Shown: positions 33,033 to 42,696 of the stretch, in pieces
Layout of the letters: every line of letters begins with the position of its first letter
Numbering within the stretch: position 1 is the first letter of the stretch
Source of the DNA: Oerskovia turbata
GTDB taxonomy: Bacteria; Actinomycetota; Actinomycetes; Actinomycetales; Cellulomonadaceae
NCBI RefSeq assembly: GCF_000718325.1
Contig: NZ_JOFV01000006.1
Coordinates: 62,001-126,000, forward strand
DNA: 64,000 nt
Direction of reading: 5' to 3'
Program-made: the position numbers and the translations under genes
The notes under the pieces: generated by a model
What the model was told of the DNA's origin: nothing
The model's input: only the letters and a program-made list of their open reading frames with translations
The model's database searches: none

Positions 33033-34106
33033 TCAGACGACCAGACCGATGTCCTGCAGGACCGTCTGGATGTCGACGATGTTCTGCTGGAGGTAGTCGT
33101 CGAAGTCGGCGCCGGTGAGGAACGCGTCCGCCCAGCCCTTCTCCTCGAGCGTGGCCTGCCACTCCTCGGAGGCGTGCAGCTCGGTGAGGACGGCCTCGAG
33201 CGCGGCGCGCTCCTCGTCCGTGATGTCGGCGGGCGCGAGCACGCCACGCCAGTTCGTGAGGTCGAAGCCGTAGCCCGCGTCGTGGAGCGTGGGGACGTCG
33301 GGGAGAGCCTCGACCTTCTCGGGGCTCGTGACCGCGAGCGCGCGGACCGTGCCCGCGTTGACCTGCTCGACGTACTCGCCCACGCCGGAGATCCCGGCGC
33401 TGACCTTGTTGCCGAGGAGGGCGGCGAGGGACTCACCACCGCCCGAGTACGCGACGTAGTTGAGCGTGTCGACGACCTTCTCCGACGGGACGCCGGCCTG
33501 CTTGAGGAGCATCCCCGCGAGGATGTGGTCCGCGCCGCCCGCCGACCCGCCGGTGACGGTGACGTCCTTGCCGTTGGCGACGATGTCGTCCACGAGCTCC
33601 TTGAGCGTCGTGTACCTGGACTCGGCCGGGACGACGATGACGAGCGGCTCCTCCGTGAGGCGTGCGATCGGCGTCGTGTCCTCGATGCGGGCCTGGGACT
33701 TGTTGGTCTCGACCGCACCGACCATGACGAGCCCGGTCACCATGAGGGTGTTGGGCTCCGTGACGTTCGCGAGCGAGGCCAGGCCGACGGTCCCGCCCGC
33801 ACCGCCCACGTTGGTCACGTTGACGGTCTTCGCCAGCCCGGTGCCCTGCAGCTCCTTCTGGAGCGCGCGGCCTGTCTGGTCCCAGCCGCCGCCGGGGTCG
33901 GCGGGCACGATGATGTCGAGCGAGGCCAGGCCGACCGCGGCGGGCTTGTCGCCGCCCTCGGAGGCCGGGGCCTCGCCGCCCGGGGTCAGGCCTGCGCAGG
34001 CGCTGAGGGCGAGGGCGAGGCTCGTGAGTGCTGCTGCGCCGACCAGGCGGCGACGCCCCGGCCGGCTGGTGCTGTGCCCGCTGCGCGGGCTGACGACGGA
34101 TGCCAT
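33033..34106 (-). CDS. tctC: Tripartite tricarboxylate transporter, substrate-binding lipoprotein TctC
   Basis: The 357-residue TctC/BugT-type binding protein has a twin-Arg-like basic N-terminus and lipobox ALSAC (Cys near residue 37). It also has [30 protein letters not shown] and the [17 protein letters not shown] domain-closing loop, all typical of the family. It is the first gene of the operon, with AAGGAGG at its start. It diverges from a sensor kinase gene across about 214 bases, which probably contains the control sites for both. Confidence 0.95.
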   Translation of the reverse strand: MASVVSPRSGHSTSRPGRRRLVGAAALTSLALALSACAGLTPGGEAPASEGGDKPAAVGLASLDIIVPADPGGGWDQTGRALQKELQGTGLAKTVNVTNVGGAGGTVGLASLANVTEPNTLMVTGLVMVGAVETNKSQARIEDTTPIARLTEEPLVIVVPAESRYTTLKELVDDIVANGKDVTVTGGSAGGADHILAGMLLKQAGVPSEKVVDTLNYVAYSGGGESLAALLGNKVSAGISGVGEYVEQVNAGTVRALAVTSPEKVEALPDVPTLHDAGYGFDLTNWRGVLAPADITDEERAALEAVLTELHASEEWQATLEEKGWADAFLTGADFDDYLQQNIVDIQTVLQDIGLVV

Positions 34107-34213
34107 TTCTCCTCCTTGAGACCGGCCTCGCGACGTCGTGGTCCCGGGCCGTTGGTGTGCAGCGGAGCCTAGGAGCGCGGAGGCGGTGCGTGGTCGCTGA
34201 GGTCGTAATGGAC

Positions 34214-34231
34214 GTTGTGGTCGTTGTGGTC
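34214..34231. promoter_or_regulatory. Tandem direct repeat, candidate response-regulator site
   Basis: GTTGTGGTC occurs twice in immediate tandem (34214-34222 and 34223-34231) between tctC and the divergent sensor-kinase gene. CitB/DcuR-type regulators bind such promoter-proximal repeats. The link to the neighbouring regulator is inferred. Confidence 0.4.
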
Positions 34232-34320
34232 AGGGCGATTTCCGGCGCCAGGTCACGGGTACGTCTCGGTTCTGCGCCCGAGTGGCGGACCGCCCCCGGG
34301 GCCTGAGGCACACTGGTCCG

Positions 34321-36099
34321 GTGGGATGGGCAATGCCGCTCAGGGTTCAGCTGCTCCTGCTGCAGGTCGTCATCGTCCTCGCCGTGGTCTCGGCCGCAGG
34401 CGTGGTCGCGGGGACCCTGCAGGAGCGGCAGCTTCGTGACGCGTACCTGGATCGGATGACCGGGGTCGCGCAGTCCGTCGCGGGGCTGCCTGCCATCAGG
34501 GACGCGCTGGGCTCGGCCGACCCGTCGGCCACCATCCAGCCCATCGCCGAGGTCATCCGCGAGGCCTCGGACGTGACCTACGTCGTCGTGACCGACGACG
34601 AGGGCATCCGCATGTCCCACCCCACGGAGGAACGCATAGGGGAACGTGTGTCCACCGACCCCTCGGTCCCCCTCTCCGGGGGGACCTACATCGGGACCCA
34701 GACCGGCACCCTGGGCGAGTCGTGGCGCGTCAAGGTCCCGATCTACGACGAGTCGGGGCGGACCGTCGTCGGGGCTGCGTCGGTCGGCATCCTCGAGTCG
34801 CAGCTCCACGCGGACTTCCGCGAGGACCTGGACGGCCTGCTCCTCGCGCTGGGCACCGCCGCAGCGGGCGGCGTCGTGTGCGCCTGGTGGGTCACGCAGC
34901 TGGTCCGTCGCAGGATCTTCCGGCTCGAGCCGGAGGAGATCGCGTCCCTGCTCGAGACGCGTGACGCGATGCTCCACGGCATCAGCGAGGGCGTCGTGGC
35001 CCTGGACCGCACCGGGCGGGTCGCCCTCGTGAACGACGAGGCGCGTCGCCTCCTGGGTCTGGGACCCGGCGAGGCCCCGGTCGGGTCGCTCGCGACCGAC
35101 GTGCTCGACGGCCAGCTCCTGGAGCTCGCCGACCGGCCGGGCGACCACTCGAGCGGCGAGCTGCTCCTCGCGGGCGAACGCGTGCTCCTGGCCCGCGCCA
35201 ACCCGGCCACGGTCGACGGGAGGGCCGTGGGCGCGGTGCTCGTCCTGCGCGACCACACCGAGCTGCACGCCCTCCTGCAGGACCTCGACGGCGCCCGTGA
35301 CCTGACCGACGCGCTGCGCGCGCAGTCGCACGAGTTCGCCAACAAGCTGCACGTCGTCTCGGGGCTCCTCGAGCTGGGGCAGCACGTCGAGGCCGTCGCC
35401 TTCATCGAGCGTGCCGGGCACGGCGGGCTCCTCACGGCGAGCGTGATCGCCCCGGGCGTCCACAGCCCGCAGGTCGCGGCACTGCTCCTGGCCAAGGCGA
35501 CCACCGCGCGCGAGCGCGGGATCGACCTCGAGGTCGACCCCTGCTCGGTGCTCGACGCCCCCGGCTCCCCCGAGGCGACGGCCCTCCAGCAGGACGTCCT
35601 GACGATCCTCGGCAACGCGATCGACAACGCGATCGACGCGGCGGGCCCCGGCGGGACGGTCCAGGTCCTCGTCCAGGAGGACGCCGAGGAGGTCGTCGTC
35701 CTCGTCGACGACGACGGCCCGGGCGTCCCGACGGCGTTGCGCGCCGCGGTCTTCCGGCCCGGCTTCAGCACCAAGCACGCGGGGGCCCAGGCTCCTCGGT
35801 CCGTCCGCCGGGTGCCGCGTGCCGGCGTCGGGCCGTCGTCGGTGCCCCGGTGGGACGCCCTCCGGCACGACGACGCCCCCTCACCCCAGCTCCAGCCGAC
35901 GCCAGGCTCCGACGCGGGAACCGCGCGCGGCATCGGGCTCGCCCTCGTGCGACGGATCGTCGCCCGGCGGGGCGGCACCGTCGGTTTCACGACCTCACCG
36001 CTCGGTGGCGCGCGCCTGACGCTGACGCTGCCAGGGCGCTCCTCCGCGGCCCTCTCGGGGGCCGCACTCGACCGACTCGCCGGGACGGTGCACCGATGA
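34321..36099 (+). CDS. CitA/DcuS-type sensor histidine kinase
   Basis: The 592-residue kinase has two transmembrane helices (residues ~8-30 and ~178-200) flanking an extracellular Cache/PAS domain. A cytoplasmic PAS domain (~215-320), a SpoOB-type dimerisation helix with His337 in SHEFANKLH, and a HATPase domain (NAIDNAIDAA, DDDGPGVP, GIGLALVRRI) follow. This matches carboxylate sensors. Between the F box (FRPGFSTK) and the G2 box there is an insertion of about 45 Pro/Arg/Ser-rich residues. It is coupled by overlap to its response regulator and divergent from tctCBA, so it very likely senses the tct substrate. The start is GTG 34321 or ATG 34333. Confidence 0.9.
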   Translation: MGWAMPLRVQLLLLQVVIVLAVVSAAGVVAGTLQERQLRDAYLDRMTGVAQSVAGLPAIRDALGSADPSATIQPIAEVIREASDVTYVVVTDDEGIRMSHPTEERIGERVSTDPSVPLSGGTYIGTQTGTLGESWRVKVPIYDESGRTVVGAASVGILESQLHADFREDLDGLLLALGTAAAGGVVCAWWVTQLVRRRIFRLEPEEIASLLETRDAMLHGISEGVVALDRTGRVALVNDEARRLLGLGPGEAPVGSLATDVLDGQLLELADRPGDHSSGELLLAGERVLLARANPATVDGRAVGAVLVLRDHTELHALLQDLDGARDLTDALRAQSHEFANKLHVVSGLLELGQHVEAVAFIERAGHGGLLTASVIAPGVHSPQVAALLLAKATTARERGIDLEVDPCSVLDAPGSPEATALQQDVLTILGNAIDNAIDAAGPGGTVQVLVQEDAEEVVVLVDDDGPGVPTALRAAVFRPGFSTKHAGAQAPRSVRRVPRAGVGPSSVPRWDALRHDDAPSPQLQPTPGSDAGTARGIGLALVRRIVARRGGTVGFTTSPLGGARLTLTLPGRSSAALSGAALDRLAGTVHR

Positions 36100-36824
36100 C
36101 TGCCACAGACGACCGACTGCGCACCCTGATCGTCGAGGACGATCCGCTCATCTCCCGCCTGCACCGCGGGTTCGTGGAGAGCCACCCACGCTTCGTCGTC
36201 GTCGGCGAGGCGCGCACGGGCGCGGAGGCGGTGCGAGCGATCTCGGTGCTCGAGCCGGACCTCGTCCTGCTCGACATCTACCTGCCGGACACGAGCGGGT
36301 TCGCGGTCCTGAACCAGCTCCGTCGGCGGCCCGGTCCGCCCGTGGACGTCATCGCGACGACGGCGGCGCGCGAGCTCGACAGCGTGCGACGCGCCATGGC
36401 GGGCGGGGTGCAGCACTACCTCGTCAAGCCGTTCACCGCGGCGGTGCTGCGCGGGCGGCTCGACGAGGTCGTCCGGTTCCGCGCGCAGGTGCGGGCGACC
36501 GACGGGGCGCTCGACCAGGCCACGGTCGACCGGCTCGTCCGGCAGGCCCGCAACGAGGGCCCTCAGCTGCCGAAGGGCCTGTCCGACCGCAGCCTGGAGC
36601 TCGTCGTCGGGGCTCTCGTCGACGTGTGCAGGACCGGCTCGGTCGACGCCTCGGCGGTCGACGTGGCCGAGGCGACGGGCATGTCCCGGGTCAGCGCCCG
36701 ACGCTACCTCGAGCACCTCGTGGCGATCGGCCAGGCCGAGGTCAACCCGCGGTACGGCTCGGCCGGTCGGCCCGAGAACCGCTACAAGCCGCTCCTCGCG
36801 GTCAGCGCGGAGTCGCCGGCCTAG
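36096..36824 (+). CDS. CitB/DcuR-type response regulator
   Basis: The 242-residue regulator has a receiver domain with the acidic pocket EDD (residues 14-16), Asp60 in LLDIYLPD and the conserved Lys in YLVKPF. The C-terminal part has the CitB-type helix-turn-helix, including DVAEATGMSRVSARRYLEHLV at about residues 188-208 and GRPENRYK at the end. It overlaps the kinase gene (ATGA) and is predicted to activate the divergent tctCBA-usp operon in response to an external carboxylate. Confidence 0.92.
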   Translation: MTATDDRLRTLIVEDDPLISRLHRGFVESHPRFVVVGEARTGAEAVRAISVLEPDLVLLDIYLPDTSGFAVLNQLRRRPGPPVDVIATTAARELDSVRRAMAGGVQHYLVKPFTAAVLRGRLDEVVRFRAQVRATDGALDQATVDRLVRQARNEGPQLPKGLSDRSLELVVGALVDVCRTGSVDASAVDVAEATGMSRVSARRYLEHLVAIGQAEVNPRYGSAGRPENRYKPLLAVSAESPA

Positions 36825-36850
36825 CGGCAGCGCGGAGCAGGAGGACGAAC

Positions 36851-36886
36851 GGGCGGGCCGGGACCTCGAGAGGTCCCGGCCCGCCC
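36851..36886. terminator. Bidirectional terminator
   Basis: A perfect 17-base-pair stem (36851-36867 with 36870-36886) with a minimal loop separates the response-regulator gene from the convergent HtaA gene. Confidence 0.85.
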
Positions 36887-36905
36887 TGGTCGTGCAGGTG
36901 GGTCG

Positions 36906-39900
36906 TCAGGCGTCGGCGCGTGCCCGACGACGCTTGCTCACCGCGAGCAGGCCGGCGCCACCCAGGAGCAGCATCACGGCGAAGGCCGTGAGCGTCGCCG
37001 AGTCGGTGCCGGTGTCCGCGAGGCCCGAGTAGACGTCGCACTCGACGTCACCGCCGATCGGGAAGCTGAACGTGACGGGGGCGAGCGCCGTCCCCGGCTC
37101 GTAGAAGCCCGCGAACGCCTTGGCGCCCGCAGCGGTCAGCGTGGCGGGGGCCCCCGACCACGTGATCGTGCTGCCCGAGGTCGACTTCTTGCCCGAGAGG
37201 TTCAGGCTCGCGAACGCGACGCCCTTGCTCGTGGACTTGTTGCCCTGCATGTCGCTGCTCACGACGTCGACCACCAGGGTGCCCTTGCTGCCGTCGACCT
37301 GGACCCGCGGGTTGGAGACCCGCAGGTCGAGGATGCCGTCGTGGCCCGTGAACGTGACCGAGCCGGCGAAGCTCGCGCGTCCCTTGCCGAGGTCCGTGTT
37401 GAAGGAGCCCTTGCCGCCGCTCCACGTGAAGGACGAACCGTTCTTGACGCCGCTGGTCGAGACCGAGCCCTTCGCGATCGGCCCGGCGATGTACGCACGG
37501 AACGAGTCGCTCACGCCCCAGCTCAGGGTCGCGCCGTTGACGCCCTGCGCGTAGCACTGCTGGGCGGTGGAACCACCCGAGGTGCTGGTCGTGCCCGTGA
37601 CGGTGATGACCGCGGACACCTTGTGGTTCGCGCCCTCGAGGGACAGCGTGTGCTCGCCGGGCTCGAGGTCCTTCGGGATCGTGACCGTGGCCGACGCGGC
37701 GCCGCCGGCGTTGGCCGTGACTCCGGTCGCGAGGGTACGCGGCGTCGACCGGATGATCGACGTCAGGCCCGTCTCGTTCGCCCCGAAGCCCACACCGCTG
37801 ATCGTGACCTGCCCACCGGGAGCGACCTGGTAGGTCGAGAGGGTGGCCTTGGTCGTGTCGATGGGCTGCGGGGTCCCGCCGGGCTCGGTGGTCGGGAGGT
37901 CGCCCTCGTGGTCCGCCCCGACCGTGAACGTCACCGGGTCGAGCACGGTACCGGCGGCGTAGAACCCGGAGAACGCGTCCGCGCCCTCCGCGGTGAGCAC
38001 CGCGGGGACCCCTGCGAACGTCTCGACGTCACCGGTGGACGTGACCGTGGCCGCGTCCAGGTCGAGGGTCGCCAGGACAACGGTCCCCTCGACGATGCCG
38101 CCGCTCGTCGTCGCGGAGCGGACGTCCATCACGAGGCCGGCCGAACCGTCCTCGGAGAGGACGACCTGCGGGTCGGAGAGGGTCGTGTCCAGGACGCCTT
38201 CGTGGGCGGCGAAGCGGACCGAGCCCGCGTACGAGACGTGGTCCTCGGCAGAGCTCGTCTGGACGAACGAGAAGACGCCGTCCGCGCCCCACGTCGCACC
38301 GCCGCCGAGCGTGATCCCCGACGGTCCGACGTAGCTGCGGAAGCTCTCCTTGAAGCCCCACCGGAGGCTGCCGACCGTCCTCGCGCCGACGACCGCGATG
38401 CTCGTCTCGCCCGTCGCGCCCAGTGCGCTCGTGACCATGACCGGGTGTGCGCCCGGGGTCAGGCCGGCCGGGACGGTCACGGTGACCTTCCCGCCCTGTG
38501 CGGTGAACGTCCCGGGCACCCCGCCGAGCCGGACCGAGGCCACGGAGTCGCCCGACCCGAGCCCCTCGACCGTCAGCGTGAGCTTCTGGCCGACCTTCAC
38601 CGCGGCCGAGCCGGGAGTGACCGTGAGCGGCGCCGGGGCCGGTGCGTCGGTGTACCTGACCGGGACGGAGAGCTCCTGGGCGGCGTTCGTCACGCCGCCG
38701 GCGCCGTAGGTGTAGACACCGAACGAGCCCGTCTCCGGCCACGCGACGTCCACGCCCGAAGCCTGCTTGGGCTTGACCGTCAGCTCGGCCGTGAACTCGC
38801 CCTCGGGCGAGACCGTGACCCACTGACCACGCACCGCCCCCTGGAAAGCAGGCGAGATCGCGTCGAACCCGGCCTGGCTGAGCGCCCACCGCTGGTCGCC
38901 GACCACGCGGGCCGACGACGGTGCACCTGCGGACGGCTTCCACGCGTCGGCGAACTTCCCGAAGACCACGTACGTCCCTGCGGGGTTGCCCGCCGAGATC
39001 GGCGGACGGTTGCCCTCGGGGGCGACGTTCCCGGCCGGGTCGAACCCGGAGCCCTTCACGACGACCTTGTCCCCCGCGCGCACCAGCGTGTTACCGAGCG
39101 GCGTCGTGCCGTCGGCGGCGAAGACCTCGATCTGCGGCTCGAACACCGGGGCCGGCGCGTTGGTGAAGTTCACCGCGACCGTCTTCTCCTGCGCGGCGTT
39201 CTTCACGCCGCCCGCGGCGTACGTGTAGACACCGAACGCACCGCCCTCGATCGCGTCGAGCGTCGTGAGCTTCAGCGTCGCCGTGAACGAGCCGTCGGCG
39301 GAGATGTTCGCCCAGTCCTTGCGGATCGCGCCCTGGAACTGCGGCGGCACCTGGTCCAGCACCGACTCGGCCAGGGCCCAGACCTGCGGCCCGACCCTGC
39401 GAGCCGACGACGGCGCCCCCGTCGAGGGCTGCCAGTCCTTCGCGAACGACCCGAACACCACATAGCTGCCCTGCGGCAGGTGCGCCGGGATCGGCATCCC
39501 ACGGCCCCCGACGTTCGCCGCCGGGTCGAAGCCGGTTCCCTTCACGACGATCTCGTGACCCGGACGCACCAGGGTGGTGCCGAGCGGCGTCGTCCCGTCT
39601 GCGGCGAAGACCTCGACCTTCGGCTCGAACACCGGGGTCGCGGGCTCCGCGCCCTGGAGAGTGATCGGGGTGAACGTGTCGAGCGAGCGGTCGGTGACCG
39701 ACAGCCCGTGCGCGGCCGACGTGGCGACCTGGTAGGACGTCGACGCGTCGAGCGTGCCCGCCGGGACCGTGATCGTGGTCGTGAACGCGCCGTCCTTGAC
39801 GAGCGTGCTCGGGACGAACACCTGCTTGACCCAGCCTGTACCGGGCAGGGCCGATCCACCGCTCCAGAGCGACGTCTCACCGAGGAGCACGTACGCGCCG

Positions 39901-40910
39901 TACCTCGCCCCCGCGCCGACGAACCCGGTGCCCGAGATCGTGAACGTGTTCTCGACCGCGGGGTCGACGTCCTCGGTCGGGCTGACCGTGACCTGGGGGT
40001 CCGCGACCGGGGCCGGCGGCTCGACCTGCTGGGCCGTCACGGTGTGCGTGACCGACGCCGAGGTCGAGGGCATGAACGCCGCGGCGTCCGTCGGCGTGAA
40101 GTGCGCGCTCACCGAGTGCGTGCCGACGGCCGGGGCGGGCACGTCCAGGCTCGCGACGCCGTCGGACACCGTGGCGGTGCCGAGCGGCGAGGCGCCGTCA
40201 CGGAACTCGACCGTGCCCGCGGCGGCGGGGGCCACCGTCGCGCTCAGGGCGAGGGCCGTGCCCTCGACCGAGGTGCCTGCGGGTGAGACGGCGAGCGTGG
40301 TCGTCGTCGAGGTCGCGGGCGCCACCGGGAGCGGCGCGTCGAGCGTCGCCGTCAGGGTGGACATCGCCTGACCGGCGTACCGTGCGAGGTTGGCGTCCAC
40401 GTCACCGAGGGCCCCTGACAGGTTGCCGTCCGCGACGACCGTGAGCGTGTCACCCTTGCGGGCGGTCGTCACCGCCACCTCCGCGACCTTGACGTCACCC
40501 GACGTCTTGGCGGGCGTGACGAAGTCCGCGGTGAGGAAGCCGGACGTCGGCGAGCTGACCGTCAGGCGCAGGTCCGAGACCGTGACGTCCAGGACGCCAC
40601 CGTGGGCGCTGTAGCGCGTCGACCCACCGAATCGGACCTCCCCGACCCCCGAGACCGGGTCGACGGTCCCGCCCGCGGGCGAGTACACCGACACGCCGCC
40701 CGTCAGCGCGGGGGTGATGGTCCCCGCAGCACCGACGTAGTCGGTCCAGCTGTCCTTGAGGTTCCAGGTGGCGCTGCCGCCCGACACCGTGACGGTGTCC
40801 GCGGCCGCGCCCGCCGGAGCGACCCCGACGACGGTGAGACCGGCGACGAGCGCTCCGGTCAGGAGTGACGCGAGGGCGCGTCGGCGCCCTCCCCGTTGCG
40901 TGATGAGCAC
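36906..40910 (-). CDS. Large cell-wall HtaA-domain protein (heme-binding family)
   Basis: The 1334-residue surface protein has a signal peptide ending near residue 38. HtaA domains lie at about residues 45-215, 850-1010 and 1128-1295; these are the heme-binding modules of corynebacterial HtaA. Between them lie an Ig-like domain (~215-310), a second beta domain, and a tandem pair of ~160-residue repeats starting at ~430 and ~590 (EVFAADGTTPLG in both). The C-terminus has LADTG near residue 1298, a hydrophobic helix and a KRRRARA tail, fitting sortase anchoring. The GTG start at 40910 is preferred because AGGAG precedes it and the signal peptide begins at once. A DtxR-type box upstream predicts iron repression. 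Confidence 0.88.
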   Translation of the reverse strand: MLITQRGGRRRALASLLTGALVAGLTVVGVAPAGAAADTVTVSGGSATWNLKDSWTDYVGAAGTITPALTGGVSVYSPAGGTVDPVSGVGEVRFGGSTRYSAHGGVLDVTVSDLRLTVSSPTSGFLTADFVTPAKTSGDVKVAEVAVTTARKGDTLTVVADGNLSGALGDVDANLARYAGQAMSTLTATLDAPLPVAPATSTTTTLAVSPAGTSVEGTALALSATVAPAAAGTVEFRDGASPLGTATVSDGVASLDVPAPAVGTHSVSAHFTPTDAAAFMPSTSASVTHTVTAQQVEPPAPVADPQVTVSPTEDVDPAVENTFTISGTGFVGAGARYGAYVLLGETSLWSGGSALPGTGWVKQVFVPSTLVKDGAFTTTITVPAGTLDASTSYQVATSAAHGLSVTDRSLDTFTPITLQGAEPATPVFEPKVEVFAADGTTPLGTTLVRPGHEIVVKGTGFDPAANVGGRGMPIPAHLPQGSYVVFGSFAKDWQPSTGAPSSARRVGPQVWALAESVLDQVPPQFQGAIRKDWANISADGSFTATLKLTTLDAIEGGAFGVYTYAAGGVKNAAQEKTVAVNFTNAPAPVFEPQIEVFAADGTTPLGNTLVRAGDKVVVKGSGFDPAGNVAPEGNRPPISAGNPAGTYVVFGKFADAWKPSAGAPSSARVVGDQRWALSQAGFDAISPAFQGAVRGQWVTVSPEGEFTAELTVKPKQASGVDVAWPETGSFGVYTYGAGGVTNAAQELSVPVRYTDAPAPAPLTVTPGSAAVKVGQKLTLTVEGLGSGDSVASVRLGGVPGTFTAQGGKVTVTVPAGLTPGAHPVMVTSALGATGETSIAVVGARTVGSLRWGFKESFRSYVGPSGITLGGGATWGADGVFSFVQTSSAEDHVSYAGSVRFAAHEGVLDTTLSDPQVVLSEDGSAGLVMDVRSATTSGGIVEGTVVLATLDLDAATVTSTGDVETFAGVPAVLTAEGADAFSGFYAAGTVLDPVTFTVGADHEGDLPTTEPGGTPQPIDTTKATLSTYQVAPGGQVTISGVGFGANETGLTSIIRSTPRTLATGVTANAGGAASATVTIPKDLEPGEHTLSLEGANHKVSAVITVTGTTSTSGGSTAQQCYAQGVNGATLSWGVSDSFRAYIAGPIAKGSVSTSGVKNGSSFTWSGGKGSFNTDLGKGRASFAGSVTFTGHDGILDLRVSNPRVQVDGSKGTLVVDVVSSDMQGNKSTSKGVAFASLNLSGKKSTSGSTITWSGAPATLTAAGAKAFAGFYEPGTALAPVTFSFPIGGDVECDVYSGLADTGTDSATLTAFAVMLLLGGAGLLAVSKRRRARADA

Positions 40911-41007
40911 TCGATCTCCTGTGAAGGTCCAGGGCCGCCCGCGGTGGCGACGCACGGCGACGGGTCTCTCGACCACCGCCTCGTGGACCATATAAGGGCT
41001 ACCTCAC

Positions 41008-41026
41008 TAAAGCAAGGCAAACCTTA
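41008..41026 (-). promoter_or_regulatory. DtxR/IdeR-type iron box
   Basis: On the minus strand, TAAGGTTTGCCTTGCTTTA agrees with the DtxR/IdeR consensus (TTAGGTTAGSCTAACCTAA, W allowed) at about 15 of 19 positions. It lies about 98 bases upstream of the HtaA protein start in an AT-rich patch that is likely the promoter. Repression by iron-loaded DtxR is the expected effect. Confidence 0.7.
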
Positions 41027-41113
41027 TCTGGTGTGCGTGGAGTCACACCCGTGCATCGCCCGGCCCCCAGACCCTCTCCGGTGCCCGCTCAGGGACCCGC
41101 TCAGGGCTCGCTC

Positions 41114-41710
41114 TCAGCGGTCGACGATCGACCCGTTCCCGTGGAAGTCGACACGCGGCGCGGCACGCACCGCCGGGTTCTCGACCTCGAAGTACTCCGC
41201 CCGCTGGAACCCGAACATCCGCGCCACGACGTTCGGCGGGAACGTCTCGACCTTCGTGTTCAACGTGCGCACGTTCGCGTTGTAGAACCGGCGACCGGCC
41301 GCGATGCGGTCCTCGGTGTTCGTCAGCTCGTCCTGGAGCCGACCGAAGTTCTCGCTCGCCCGCAGCACCGGGTAGGCCTCGGCGACCGCGAACAGCCGCC
41401 CCAGGGCCTGCGTCAGCTGGTTCTCCTTGGCCGCCTGGTCCGCAGGACCCGACGCCGGGCCGGCCGCGGCCGCACGAGCCGCCGCGACCTCGTCGAACAC
41501 GCCGCGCTCGTGCGCCGCGTACCCCTTCACGGTCTCCATGAGGTTCGGGATGAGGTCGTGACGACGGTGCAGCTCGACGTCGATCTGGCGCCACGACTCC
41601 TGCACCAGGTTCCGCAGCCGGACGAAGCCGTTGTACTGCGCGACCGCCCAGAACAGGACGATCAGGACGACGATGCCGATGACGATCAAGGCGATGGTGC
41701 CGCCTGTCAT
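41114..41710 (-). CDS. lemA: LemA family protein
   Basis: The 198-residue protein has one N-terminal transmembrane helix (residues ~5-25) and the helical LemA domain. Landmarks are YNGFVRLRNLVQESWRQIDVELHRRHDLIPNLMETVKGYA, the YPVLRASENF segment and TEDRIAAGRRFYNANVRTLN near the C-terminus. LemA proteins are membrane-associated with no settled biochemical role. The start at 41710 follows AAGGGGG. It precedes the HtaA promoter region and lies downstream of a gene for a membrane-anchored protein of unknown function on the same strand. Confidence 0.93.
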   Translation of the reverse strand: MTGGTIALIVIGIVVLIVLFWAVAQYNGFVRLRNLVQESWRQIDVELHRRHDLIPNLMETVKGYAAHERGVFDEVAAARAAAAGPASGPADQAAKENQLTQALGRLFAVAEAYPVLRASENFGRLQDELTNTEDRIAAGRRFYNANVRTLNTKVETFPPNVVARMFGFQRAEYFEVENPAVRAAPRVDFHGNGSIVDR

Positions 41711-41852
41711 GCTGCCCCCTTGGGCTGAGCCGGTCGGACCGCCCGCCCGAGCATCGCACGACCGGACCTGACGGACCGGGCGCGAGACGCCGTCGGGCGA
41801 CGCGGAAGGTAGGTGCATCGTAGCGGTGCGACCACCCGCCGGACCGCGCGGC

Positions 41853-42614
41853 TCACGGCGCCGGCGTGCCCCACGGCGGAACCTCGGCCGCCGACCCCGC
41901 GCCGGCGCCGCCCGGCCCTCGCGGCGGCCTCTCCGCACGCCGCGGCGGGAGCGCCCCTCGATCCAGCCACACGAAGTCCGGGACCGCGTCGACGACCACC
42001 GCGAGCCGCGAGAGCATCGGGAAGACGTTGTCCGGCACCGTCCTCCCGCCCGTCCACGCGAGGATCGCGTCACCCTCGATCCGCAGGAACCGGCGCTCGA
42101 AGTCCGCCTCCAGCAGCCGGTGCATGGTCCGCGGGTGCAGCACGTCGTGCGCGAACCGCAGGTCGCTCGACTCGACCCGCCACGCCCGGTTGAAGGCGTC
42201 CGACTCGAGCTGGATGTCCTGGCCCCCGAACACCTTGGCCAGCTTCGCGCCGAGCCCCTCGGGCGTGAGCTGGAGCGTCGGGAACGACACGTCGAGCAGC
42301 AGCGCGACCACGTGCGCGGAGTGGGTCGTCGACTCCTTGCCCGAGCCCGTGGTCCACGAGTACGTGAAGGACAGAGCCGAGCGCCCCTCGAACGGCCCCG
42401 TCAGGACCTCGGTCGCACGCCGCGAGCGCCCCTCGTCGAACGGAGCCCCCCGCCATCGGCGCGCGAGCGCAGGATCCACGCCGTGGTGCTCCCACCCGTT
42501 CGCCGCCGCCCAGCGCTCGAGCAGCGCGATCCGCGCCCGGTGCCCCCACCAGCCGACGAGCACCCCCGCGACGGCGAGCAGCGCCATCACGACCACGAAC
42601 CACGAACCGTCCAT
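41853..42614 (-). CDS. Membrane-anchored protein of unknown function, paralogue 1
   Basis: The 253-residue product has a single N-terminal transmembrane helix (VVVMALLAVAGVLVGWWG), a cytoplasmic-type soluble region and a Pro/Gly-rich tail. The region around WRGAPFDEG, GPFEGRSALSFTYSWTT and DAFNRAWRVES matches the paralogue at 43292-44017, which has WRGAPFDVQ, TFEGRPLTTFRYAW and PAFAAAWTVRA. This fold resembles DUF3137-type proteins, which often lie beside LemA. The function is unknown. It is upstream of lemA on the same strand with a 142-base gap. Confidence 0.75.
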   Translation of the reverse strand: MDGSWFVVVMALLAVAGVLVGWWGHRARIALLERWAAANGWEHHGVDPALARRWRGAPFDEGRSRRATEVLTGPFEGRSALSFTYSWTTGSGKESTTHSAHVVALLLDVSFPTLQLTPEGLGAKLAKVFGGQDIQLESDAFNRAWRVESSDLRFAHDVLHPRTMHRLLEADFERRFLRIEGDAILAWTGGRTVPDNVFPMLSRLAVVVDAVPDFVWLDRGALPPRRAERPPRGPGGAGAGSAAEVPPWGTPAP

Positions 42615-42696
42615 CGCTCCCCCTGCTCGTCGGGACCCGTCAGGTCAGCGGGCCGGCCAGGCCAGTCAGGCCCGTCGCGGGCCCGTCGCGGGCCCG

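Noticed and set aside
33433..35868. 811-codon minus-strand frame across the sensor kinase, intergenic region and tctC
   Set aside because: It covers coding regions in other frames, including a kinase with intact catalytic boxes on the opposite strand. Low-complexity composition and no recognisable domains.
39120..39620. Prophage tail-fibre or adhesin gene reading of the repeat region in the HtaA protein
   Set aside because: The repeats are in one continuous frame with HtaA domains and a sortase tail, and no phage genes are nearby.
42651..42696. Short tandem repeat CCCGTCGCGGG after pyrE
   Set aside because: Only two copies in GC-rich intergenic DNA. Noted in the pyrE entry but too small to support a repeat call.
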